From positions 7,386,398 to 7,450,397 of the forward strand of contig JAMXBB010000004.1 in NCBI GenBank assembly GCA_024138015.1: a stretch of 64,000 nt of DNA. Reading direction: 5' to 3'. Within the stretch, counting starts at the first letter, position 1, and each line of letters starts with the position of its first letter. Position numbers and translations under genes: made by a program. Below, piece after piece: positions 38,230 through 49,181 of the stretch. The notes below the pieces were generated by a model. That model did not search any database, was not told the DNA's origin, and was given only the letters and a program-made list of their open reading frames with translations. Origin of the DNA: Lumnitzera littorea. Its lineage: Eukaryota; Streptophyta; Magnoliopsida; Myrtales; Combretaceae.

Positions 38230-39440
38230 AAAAGAAAAGATTGGGTAAAAATGTATTTTTGGTAAATTTTTCCCTTCTAAAATTGCCCGAGTTTAGTTAA
38301 GAAGGGGAGATGAAAAATAATAATATATAAATAAAAAATCTCTGAAAATAAGATTATTAAAAAAAAAATTCTTAACAATACAGTAGTTAGAGGCAATTTT
38401 ATGAGCAACCCAATCTGATAAACCGATATAGCAATTAACCAGAATTTATACATATAGAGCAAATACCTATTGAAGCAAAGCAAAGCAACAACAACCGACC
38501 CCTTACACCAAGATCCCTGTACAATCCAAATCTATACAAATAAAAATTCAATACATTCCAAACTTCTCAATACCTGTAGAGCCGAAAACAATGCAATATG
38601 TATATTTATTAACCGTCAACATTAGTAATCACAACAAATCTTTGATCAATAAAAAGTTGAAAACACAATTAAGGAAAAATAAAAATTAAGAATATATATG
38701 AAATGTACAAAAAAATGTTCTTCAATTACAATCAAAAGGTTCATTAACTACAACTAGTGAAAATTTACTGCTATCCACATCGTCCTCATGCTTAGTATAC
38801 ATTTGCCAAGTATCGCCAAGTATTTGTATCAAGCCAAGGCTGCATCATCCGGTTTACATCAAACTGTATGATCTATATGCCATCTCTTGAGTCGGTACCA
38901 GAGTAGGTTACGTGCATAGAAACCAGACTTGGTTCGACTTGCAAGAGTCTCTTGCCCATATGTGCATCAAAATCTCCAACTTGGCTCTTAAATGGAGCAA
39001 GAGGAGTGTGAATTTGACCATTGGAGTTTCTATAAATAGTGTTTGAAACTGGAACTCAAGCACCACAGCAAATGCGGAGAGCAAGTAGTATTAAGGTAGG
39101 ACATTGTCTTAAATGTCCAACTCAGCCTATCTGCATTCTCACCCTCTACCTTGTCCATGTCCTCATCTTTAATGGGGTCCTCCATGTTGTGGTTATGCAA
39201 TGGAAAGTCCTTGCTCTCAATATTCGGTTTAAGCATAAGTGGATCACCTAGATAGATGCCCCTAAGCTCCTGAACGATGGCATTTACATCTATTACTTGG
39301 TCATAATATCCTCATATGACATTTGAAGCGGCTTATGCATGAAATCCACCTACATGACACGAATAATAATGTGGTCAGTATATAATCACATAAATAAAGA
39401 AGTCACAAGAATAAATAGGATGGACGCATACCATGTATAC
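38230..39440. other. Upstream flank of VIR, no supported gene
   Basis: AT-rich. Open frames on opposite strands at 39030-39251 overlap each other and show no family pattern. No RNA gene or tandem repeat was seen. Confidence 0.4.
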
Positions 39441-39840
39441 TTAAGAGACTCTGAATTTGTCGATATATCAGCGATGACCTACTGATACTAAGCCTAATAC
39501 TCTTGGGTAACATCGGGTGGTAGTCATATCGCAATAATCCTGTAACGACAGTCCGCCAACTAATCCAACCAAGTTGCATAGGTAATAACTCAGTTCATCT
39601 TTATCCAATCCCTGAAGTTTACCTTATGCAATGCTTGTGATGTATTTAGATAGGCGGGAATCTCTCAAATCCCACCAAATCGTCAAGTTATACTATCTAA
39701 GTAATAGAACTCCACAATATGGAAACGAATAAGCGATACTCATGCTACTCAAATATCACTCCTATCTTGACAATATGCAAGGAGCCCAACCATGTCGTCA
39801 TGCGTATAAGGGATCTAAACCATTTGAAAACTCAATGGTT
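39440..39840 (-). pseudogene. Degenerate plant mobile domain (MAIN-like/PMD) sequence
   Basis: One minus-strand frame, read past its stops, gives IPYTHDDMVGLLAYCQDRSD, then SLIRFHIVEFYYLDSIT, RFGGI, EIPAYLNTSQALHKVNFRDW and LPPDVTQEY. This order matches the plant mobile domain found in MAIN/MAIL1 proteins and in many Mutator- and gypsy-carried copies: PYT...LP.YC..D..IW....PLI.F.IVE....DR..RQFG..Q.IP. About ten stops interrupt it. Nearly all are explicable as C-to-T (or G-to-A) changes of Arg, Gln or Trp codons, as expected for a methylated, silenced transposon. The N-terminal part and any transposase are not seen. Confidence 0.6.
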
Positions 39841-41271
39841 TAGAATATACAGCAACTAACATTTTAAAAAGATAAAAAAATACTCGAGTTAATAAGATAA
39901 GTATCTATTACAAACTTTGGTGGTCAAATGCATCCATATACTAGCTCACTATGTATGTAGTAGCCCTATGAAATCAGAGTTGCTCCCCCATTGATTCATT
40001 GATGGTCGATCATCTATCATTGCCTTAATCTAACGGCATAGAGGGGTAATGTGTGGAAAATATCCATATGCCTAAACTTGAAGCCAGCTTTTCAATTAAG
40101 AGAAGTCGACTTTTTTAAGAAGTTAACTTTATCACAATTACCTAAATTTGGCTTTTGAAAAGTCGAATTCAGTTAAATACGAATTCACATTTTTAAAAGC
40201 CAAATTCACATTTTTAGATCTATAATAAGTTATGGAATTATTTTCCAAAGTGCCCTATCTTTGGTTTTTTTTCAAAAAAGAAAATATTAATTTCTTTTTC
40301 CCCTTTCTTTTTTAGATCTATTTTTCTTCATTTTTTGTAAAAGTTGTACAACCCTCTCCTTTTTTGAAATTCCTTCATTTCCAGACCCACTACCGTAGAT
40401 TAAATTTTTCTCTAAATGTGTAAGCCAAACTACTCGACTGAAAGAGAGAAAACAGAGATTAGAGGGTTTATATGGGATAAAGGTGTCGAAATTCCTCCAA
40501 ATTTAATGATATATTAGCAATTTATGAGAGAAAAATAAAGTTGAAGCATCACATACTTTATAAAAATATTTTCCTTCCCTTTGTTCATTTGATAGTTGGG
40601 TATTCTTTTATTTTCCATATCGTCATCCTTTTATTTTTGTTATTAGGTTATCAACGTGACTTGGGAAGAATAAGATCATTACCATAATAACTATCATGTC
40701 TTCTTAGTATCATTATTATTGATCATATTGTTTTCATTATTTTAATTTAATTAATTAGGAAAATTTAGAACAATAATTGCAGTTTACATTATTGTTGTTA
40801 ATGACTATATTTCTTCATCCAAAACTTGAGACACCTAAGATAGTAGAAATAAGAATGGATACATGCATATGACTCTAGATGATTAGTTGATTGTTATGCA
40901 ATGAAATGCAAAAATTATCATAAATTCAACTTCATGTAAATGATTCATTTGGCTATTATCGTCATAGTTTATATACCGCAAAATAACTCGGTATGTTTCA
41001 TTTGGCTATTACCATGATAGTTTATATACGGCAAAATAACTCAGTACATTAATAAACTTAAATGTAAAATGGTTTTAAGAAATAGATAAAATGTATAGAG
41101 AAATTATTTAAGCAATTCAAAGTATCGAAATACATAACCGATGATCATGATTTACAAGTGAGAAAATTACTCCAACATGTTCATAAGAAAATAGAAACAA
41201 TTAGTAATATTAGCAATAAACATTTAAAGATAGTCAACATTACTATTAAAGTATATACATAGCAAAATGTA

Positions 41272-42031
41272 GGAGTAAGTGAATATAAGGTAAGTAAAGT
41301 TTGGAACCTTGCCCGTATCCTTTCTTATAAGTATAGGTTCTGAAATTTTGCTACATATATCATACCCTATAATACCCTTAAATCACCATGTACCCTGTAA
41401 TGTTGAGCCTATAAATTTTTTTTCACTCAACAATTACATACATTAGTAATATCATGTTTTACTCTATTAATAATACAAAATATATCGCTAAATATAAAAC
41501 AAAAAAAAAACTTATTCCATCATAAAAAATAAGTAATGGGCATACCTTATGACTTATAGATGATGCTAAAAATAGAAAATAAAAACTCAAATTCCCTTTT
41601 TCAAACTAGATAATGGATTAACAAAAGAGGAATGAATAGAAAGAAAGCGATGGCAGAGTAAAGACTAAAGAATCAAGATGGAAGGAAAGAGATTAACAAG
41701 CATTTTAGTTTAAGATTTTCATAGAATGGGGTTTGTTTTGTTTTAATAAGATGCTATTTTTTTATTTAATAATTTTATTTACTATTACAATGGTAGGTAC
41801 AGAGTGCCCTAGAACTCATATCTTGTATATTTCAAAATATAAGTTTTAGGATACAGGTTATAGGGTAAGTATAACGTATAATGACTTCATACCGTATTCT
41901 ATCGGATGGGAATAGGTTCCGAAAGTTACTATTAGAAAACTAGACTATAACCTTTATTACCAACCCAAAACCTACTCATTTAAGAAATGTTCAGGTGGGT
42001 ATTCTATATGACAGGTTTACGTGCTCACCCC
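41272..42031. mobile_element. Possible non-autonomous TIR element (~760 bp)
   Basis: The left side (GGAGTAAGTG...GGAACCT...GTATAGGTTC) and the right side (GGTTCC...GTGCTCACCCC, read in reverse complement as GGGGTGAGCAC) are weakly inverted. Inner blocks such as ACCCTATAATACCC and GGTTATAGGGTAAG are also complementary in style. It is non-coding and very AT-rich between. Low confidence: similarity is by eye and gapped. Confidence 0.3.
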
Positions 42032-42330
42032 TTACAAAATGAAATGCATTTTATCAAATTTAAAATGAAAATTTATTTATGAAATTATTTATTAATTTAA
42101 GATCATGGAAATGAATGACTTATTATTGAAATAAATTACGTTGCATTTAATTGATTACCATCTAAAAATCTTTATTTTCACAAGTTATTTCTCCATTCCA
42201 TTTTTTTTCTCATTCTCAATCATTTACTTATACCTTATTAATGTCAACATTAATTATATGCTTACAAGATCCCTTTAATCACCACAATAATATTCCTTAT
42301 CAAAAAAATTTTAAACATTATAATTTTATA

Positions 42331-43704
42331 TCTATAATACTAAAGTAGCATCAATATTTAGCTAACTCTAATGCAGGTTAGTTGGCTATTAAAAGATTGG
42401 CATCTCTCCACGTGATAATGCCTTTTCTTTATTTTTTTCCCATAATTTATTGAATATTCAAAACGAGATTAACATCTCTCTATATATGTACAAAACTCTA
42501 GTGCATGTTAGTTGGCTAGTAAGTTGTATAGTAATGGCCTATGCTTGAAGTCTAGATGAGATGATTTTGCAAGTTATAGAAAGGATATATAGAAAGTAGA
42601 AGACTTGGTGAGACGAATTCCTTGGCCACAGTTGACAAGAGTATGACATGGGCATGGTAACTATTTTGCTAAGTATCATTTTAGGGAAATTATTATATTG
42701 TCCTTAAAGAGTATCTAATATTTTAAAAGTATACGCCTTTATTTGGTGGACAATACATGGAATATTACAAAATCTATTTTTTTATTTGCTCAAGATAAAA
42801 TAAAAAAGGGTTTTAGGAAACTTTTTGACTTTAAATATATAGATAATAGATAACTAAATATTGTTATAGTAAGTGTTTTAAGTAAGTTTTCCTTTATGCC
42901 TTAGACACATAAAATAATTTGCATTTACTACATGATTTCAATCTAAATACTTTTTACCAAGAGTTTGGAAATTAAACCTTTTATTATTGAAAAAAAATGA
43001 TTTATTTATTTATTAATAGTAATTGACATCAATGATAATTGAAATACATTATTAGTGTCAAATGTAATGGCATCATCAATTAATGATTTAAATCGATATT
43101 AATGAAAATTTAAAGATGACAAAAGGTAAAAAAAAATTGTTGCTAAAATATGTGCATATAGTAATTGATATTAATGGGGACTAAAATATATCATTAATGT
43201 TAAATAGGTCATTTATTGATAGTAATTGATATTAATGAGTATTGAAACATATTATTGATGGTAAACAAGTTATTAATGAGAATTCAATTTAATGTGAATC
43301 AAGAAAATAGGTCATTAATGAATCAAGACATGTATTAATAATATCATCACTGTCGAATGCAATGATACCGTGTATTGTTGATTTCAATTTTAAGTTATTA
43401 GTGTGAATTTATATTTATAATAACTAAAATGTACTATTAATGATAAAATAAGAGAATTTAATCATGTATTAATTGTAATTGATATCAATAGATGGCAATT
43501 AAGTCTTATTAATCTAATGACATCATCATTGGATAATATATTATAATGTCCTTCAGTAGATAAATTAAATATTTTAATGGAGCATATTTTTTTAGATATT
43601 ACACAAAACATAAATTATCTTTACATTTTTTATTTTAAGAAATAAGAAATATATAATATAATTTAGATTTTTATTCCCGCATAGCGCAAGCTCTTAACTT
43701 GTTT
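42331..43704 (+). mobile_element. Putative non-autonomous Helitron
   Basis: The 5' end TCTATAATACTAAAGTAGCA follows an A, matching the plant Helitron 5' signature (A|TC...). About 1.37 kb later CCCGCATAGCGCAAGCTCTTAACTTG|T resembles the 3' hairpin and CTRR terminus, although CTTG departs from CTRR. The interior is AT-rich with reiterated AATTGATATTAATG words (e.g. 43019, 43161, 43222) and no protein. A second TCTATATGACTAAAGTGGCA 5'-like end begins immediately after, at 43709. Confidence 0.45.
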
Positions 43705-44844
43705 TATATCTATATGACTAAAGTGGCATTAATTTTTTTTAACAAAATCTTAAGCGTGTTAATTTCATTTTATTACCCAATATTTTAATATGTGTAAATT
43801 GTTTATAAATTCCGCTTTTTATTTATTCCTCTAAACTTTTTTTATACTTGATAAATAGTAATTGTAGTTGTTTACATATGAGATTCTCTTAATCACCATC
43901 TTAATATTTTTACATATTTATCCAAAATCCTTATAAGGTATTAATTATATGTAAGTTGGTATATGATTGATGTCTTTTCATTAAAAATAATTATATTTAA
44001 AGTGATATTAATCTTTTTTTACCAAAATCTTTAATCGGCCATGATTTAATTTTATTATCGAAAACCTTAACTTCTAATAATTGTTTCCATATTATATTTT
44101 TCATCTTTTCCTCTACCCTTCATTTATAATTCATTAATATCGACTTTACGTTATACTTATAGAAGCCCTCCTTCATATTTATACAAAATTTTCATAAGAG
44201 AATAATTATATATAAAATATTAGTAATGCTTCATATAAAGCTGGCAATCTGAGACTCAATCTATGAACTTGGACACGATACGACATGGTTATAAATGTGT
44301 CCAATCAACAAAAACCAACACGAATAATAAATAGGTCAAATTTGGACACAATATTTGGGTTTAGGTTTGAGTTCTAGACCCGTTTATGAATCCGTCCATT
44401 AAATAGGTCCCATAAATAAGTTACGAGTTTAAGCCATGAACCTGTTTATCATTAAGTATTACATAGTATTTATATTTGATTTTATCTTATTCTTATTTTA
44501 ATTCATTGACCACCTACAATAATTTTTTATTTTTATGTTAGTCTATGGTTTCTAATACTCTTTTTGGCTTTTATTCTTCCACTTCCCTATTATAGATCTC
44601 ATAAAACTTGTTCTTTCGTCTTATACTAGATTAATTTCCAAATACTTTGTTTGCTAACATCAAACTCACCAATCATATTGCCTTTTTCGTCTCTCTTTGT
44701 AAGCTACAACATATATCTGAATAAATGTTTAGGAATTACATTGTTTGAACATGTTATCTACAAATACCTTTGTAGGTTACAAACATAGCTAAGTAAATGT
44801 TTACAGAGCATATACATACATATATACATATATGTATATATATA

Positions 44845-45222
44845 CTAGCGGATAACGTATTCGTGTTATGTATGTATAAAATGAATAAAATTATGTAATA
44901 TAAGTAAATATATTATAATATTAATAAAAGATAATAATAGATGGGGGTTATGAGGAGAGGAACAAGGAGTAGTGGCCTAGTGGGGGGGGGGGGGGGGAGA
45001 GAGAGAGAGAATAAGTAATAAGAATGTTAAAGGAAGAAGAGAGAGATAGGGGAGAGTTATGTTTTCTTAAAATCCTTATATTGTCTTATATCTATAATCA
45101 AATGTATTAAAGAAAATTATTAATCAATAATGAAAATTTTATTTAAAAGGTTAAATAAGTATAAATAATCAAGCCATTATTTCGATGATTACTTAAAACT
45201 CTAAACACTTTAATAATATAGA
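44845..45222 (-). mobile_element. Small non-autonomous Helitron, minus strand
   Basis: On the minus strand it starts A|TCTATATTATTAAAGTG (45222 downwards) and ends with a short hairpin (ATAAC...GTTAT, at 44852-44869) followed by CCGCTAG|T at 44845. These are the canonical Helitron 5' TC and 3' hairpin-CTAG|T features. It is 378 bp and non-coding, and carries a G16 run plus (GA)n at 44982-45010. Confidence 0.6.
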
Positions 45223-45424
45223 TATATATATATATGAGAATGGATCATCTAAATATAATCAAATGTATTAAAGAAAATTATTTATCAATAATGAAAATTT
45301 TATTTAAAAGGTTAAATAAGTAAAAATAATTAAACTATTATTTCGATGATTACTTAAAACTCTAAACACTTTAATAATGTAGATATATATATATATATAT
45401 ATATATGAAAATGGATCATCTAAA
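45094..45424. repeat. Tandem duplication, 161-bp period, overlapping the Helitron 5' end
   Basis: Copy 1 begins ATAATCAAATGTATTAAAGA at 45094 and copy 2 begins the same at 45255. They are about 95 percent identical by eye and differ mainly in the TA-repeat length before GGATCATCTAAA. Each copy contains the Helitron 5' terminus (reverse complement of CTTTAATAAT.TAGA), so the element has two candidate 5' ends, 45222 and 45383. Confidence 0.85.
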
Positions 45425-45602
45425 GTACTTTAGGTAAAGTTATAAATTTAATGGTTGAAATTATCTCGATTTTTGAATTATCACATGATATTATCATATG
45501 TCATCTTTTTCTTTATAATATCAACCATTAATTACACGTGTTTGCATTTTAAAGAGACAAATTTAGAAAAACTTTAATAAAATAACTTTAAAGAATCTAA
45601 AT

Positions 45603-45605
<3 letters not shown>

Positions 45606-45640
<35 letters not shown>
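45606..45640. repeat. TA microsatellite
   Basis: (TA)n run of about 34 bp. A plus-strand Helitron-like 5' end (A|TCTATATTATTAAAGTCA, 45685) follows shortly after. Confidence 0.8.
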
Positions 45641-45645
<5 letters not shown>

Positions 45646-46799
45646 ATGAAAATTATACAAAGTAAGTTTAAGAGAGCTTACTTATCTATATTATTAAAGT
45701 CAATTAGGGCTTATGTAATTGCTATATTTTAAAATTACCATTTAGACCTATGATTTAATGTATATAAAAAAAAAAACCAATTAATTTTTGAAAATTATGA
45801 ATATATAGTAACATGGCTAAATATATCCACTTGCACCACTATCTTTCTCCCCATTCAAATTATTATACTAATATTTATCCATATTCATGTGGTTCGAATG
45901 AGTTGCTCCGCTCCATTCTAATATTCACGTTAAGTATCACGTAAAGAGTAGGTTCGTATTTCACTAAAAATACAGCATTTAATATTGATTTGCTGTCTCT
46001 CCTCCAATATCATGAAACTACATGTTCACGGTTAATCTCAGCCATACGAGTACCTTTCATTATATCATCTCTCTGCATTTCGTTCTCCATATCCCCTCTT
46101 TTCCCATGTTCTAAAAACATCCAGTCTCTCTCTCTCCAATAACCGATCGATAGGTAATTCCTCCAGTTTTCTCACCGAGCTTTCACCCACTAAATAAGAA
46201 TAAGATATTGTTAATCTAATACAAATAAACTACAAATCAAATAATCATATCAATAATAAAGCTGAAATGATTATACTAAAATTTTGTTATTTTTTTTTTT
46301 CATATTTTGATCACATCATTGTATAAAATTTTATACACGCAGTGCACATGCATGTCTATATATATATATTTCATGAGATCTTTTGCTAGGTAATAGTTAT
46401 ATTTATTTTTTATTCCACCTGCTTTCTATATTGTTTGTGCATTAATTTTTCTTCTTTTCTACATCATCAATTATGTATAAAATCTGATTTTAACAAATTA
46501 CGTTGTATTTCAAACTTTATTATATTTTTATATTTATTCTTTGCACACAAAACATAGGTACACGTTTGCTAATTAAATTTATAAGTATTTCACAGATTTA
46601 TTTTTAACATTTTAACAAATAAAGGAGCCTAACCTGAAAACTAGATAAGCTAATTAAATAGGTCGGTTTATAAGTTTAGATTCTCAGACATAATTAATAA
46701 ACGGATCGTATCATGGATTGAGATTTTTTAAATGTGAATCCATTTAGATATGAAAATAAGACAAGACATAACATAGTAACATAAATTGTTAGCTCTAGT

Positions 46800-47478
46800 T
46801 TTCATGCATTTAATGTTGTTAAATTCATATATGTATCACTGGTAAAACTTAAAGGTTTAAAATGTTTGATAAATCAACCAATAAGAGTTACAATAACCGA
46901 GTTCATAGTCAATGAAATACAATTAAATATCGAGGTAACGTCACTTTTTGCTATCTGAACTTAAGCTGCATTTTCAATTAACTATTTCAACTTTGAAATT
47001 GCTAATTTCAGTACCTAGTTGAATCCACACTACTCCATCCATCCCCATTTATCCAGATGGCTTTTTTAAAACAATCCAATAATGCACCACCCCTTGTCCT
47101 AAGAGTTTATTTTAATCCTCGTATTCTATCTAAATGCCCATTTAAAAGATTAAAGGGTCTAATACGTACTATTATACTTGCAATAAAACAAAGACATCGT
47201 TAAGGTCTCGTTGGTAAACCGTATAAGAGATTGGATACCTTATCGTTTCTTAATATACGTATAGAGCAATGATTTTGATTAGCATAATGTCGCCAATATA
47301 TAAAATTTAATTTGGAAATCACAATAGAATTTTAACTATTGGCTTAGCTTATAACTGCATTGTTGACGGGTGATTTTTGTTCTAGAGTATGAACACCTAC
47401 AAAACGAGAAAATAGCTATGGAATGTGCCAGATGATACTTTGATATGGCCACTCGAATGCCTAAATCAGCTCTCTTCT
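46800..47478. other. AT-rich intergenic stretch, no gene seen
   Basis: Contains a phrase (CACTTTTTGCTATCTGAACTT, ~46940) typical of MITE-like plant repeats, but no second end was found. Confidence 0.35.
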
Positions 47479-49181
47479 CAGATTTGAGTGTTTAACCCGT
47501 TATCGTTTGATGGTTGAGGATTTTCAAGTGGCTCATTTCTATTTATTAGACAACGCATTTGAGTTTATACTAGTTTATCGTCCATAGTGTGTAAGACTTC
47601 AAGCTGTTAAAAATTGCCCGTTAACGAATTACACTTGTGTGGGCTCAAAATGAGGACATTTGTATAGCCCTCATTTGTTTTTGAGTTCTTTCACTAGTCT
47701 TTGAGGGATATAAATTAGTTGAAACTCTTTCTAACTCAAGATGGATTTTACCGAGTCTCGAGCTTTCACAGATGTCACGAGCAATACACAAAAGTACTCG
47801 GCGTGAGTTGGAATTCGGTCGATGCTTAGTACGTAGCTTGGTTTAACCAGTGACTTCACACACTTGATTTAAAGGGAACTCGATGTTATTTGAAGTACAT
47901 TCACGTACTTAGTTCAACCAGTGACTTGGTGTATAGCTTAGGCTTTGTTTGGTGTGGCCTGACTCGTACTATGTTTAGAAGTCATTCGGCATCTCGCATG
48001 CTGAGAAAATCTTAAAAACTTGACTTTTGACAACTACTCGACTAGTTACGCTCGGTGGTGTCATATTCATGCTTGACTATTCGACAACTGTTCGACGATC
48101 GATTCCTTAATAACTTGGCATTCTGAGTTACTTAGCCCTCTTGGAGTCACTCGATTCTTAATCAGCCACTTGGCTGCTTGGCACGAAGCTTAGCTCGATG
48201 ACTTAAGACTTAGCTTCTCAATAATTGTCTACCACTTAGCAATTAAGGTGTCTCGGCAAAAATGCCTGTCGGCAACCATGCGTTACTCGGCAACAATATG
48301 CAACAATGACACTCGACAACTTAGAAAAGAAGAATAGTTTGCTTCTACACTTTAATTCAGTAGCTCAGCAAATCATGGACAGCTCAACTGAGCATGTTTT
48401 CAAGTCAACATGTTAACTCTGATTGCTTAGCTCAGAAAATCGTAGGCTGCTACATTTATGTTCGTATTCTGTTCCGCCTGATTGCCCTAATTATTGTGAG
48501 TACTTGCATCAATTTTGATTGTGGCGCTTGGAATTGTTTAAAGAGCATAGAACTCGGGCCGACCCAAGATAGTTCTACTTCTACGACTTGTTCTCATGCT
48601 TCCTTATAACATGTCGAATTAGTTACTAACTAGGACTCCAATTCCGCTGAGGAGTATATGTTGGCATCCTAGTTAGGCATGATGTCCATTACTCTTGCAG
48701 TTGTGTATGCTGGAACTACTTTGAGGGATCTCTGATGTGACGCCTGGATGGGGTGAATTCTCTACATCAAATTATGTTGTTCAATTGGAATGGTCAAAAG
48801 CAAGTGTACAAAGCTCGGTCAATGATCATTGCTGCACGGGGTCCAAGGCACGTTCCTGGCTGAAGCTTGCTGTTCAACAATGGACTTGTTATCAAGATGC
48901 TCAGAAAAGCTCAATTATGATGAATTTTGTTCGTCCACAACGAACTATCGTAGTACTGGGCAAGTCAGCAACTTACAGGTCAATAGAATTGTTATTTGGC
49001 ATTGTTGTTTACTCAGCGCTCATTGCTGTTCGGCAAATCGTGGTTAATAAGGCTTCGATAATCAAAGCTGCTAAGGTGTTCGGCTCGGCAACTTCTCGTC
49101 AAATCAGCCCTGAGCTTTAAGTTATCAATTTGGTGGTTCAACAATTTGGCAAGAGCTTCTCGGCACTGTCAGTGTCCTACG

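Larger units (their letters stand above)
44236..46797. mobile_element. Putative non-autonomous TIR element containing Helitron insertions
   Basis: The left end TAAAGCTGGCAATCTGAG and the reverse complement of the right end, TAGAGCTAACAATTTATG, match at 13 of 18 positions. The inner flanks (AAATAGGTC, ...CCGTTTATGAATCCGT... on the left; ACGGATC..., GGTCGGTTTATAAG on the right) are also inverted relatives. No transposase was recognised. No clear target-site duplication could be identified. Confidence 0.4.

Noticed and set aside
48737..49120. 127-codon plus-strand frame, considered a gene
   Set aside because: Sits in the word-repetitive interior of a LARD-like element, has an overlapping second open frame and no recognisable domain.
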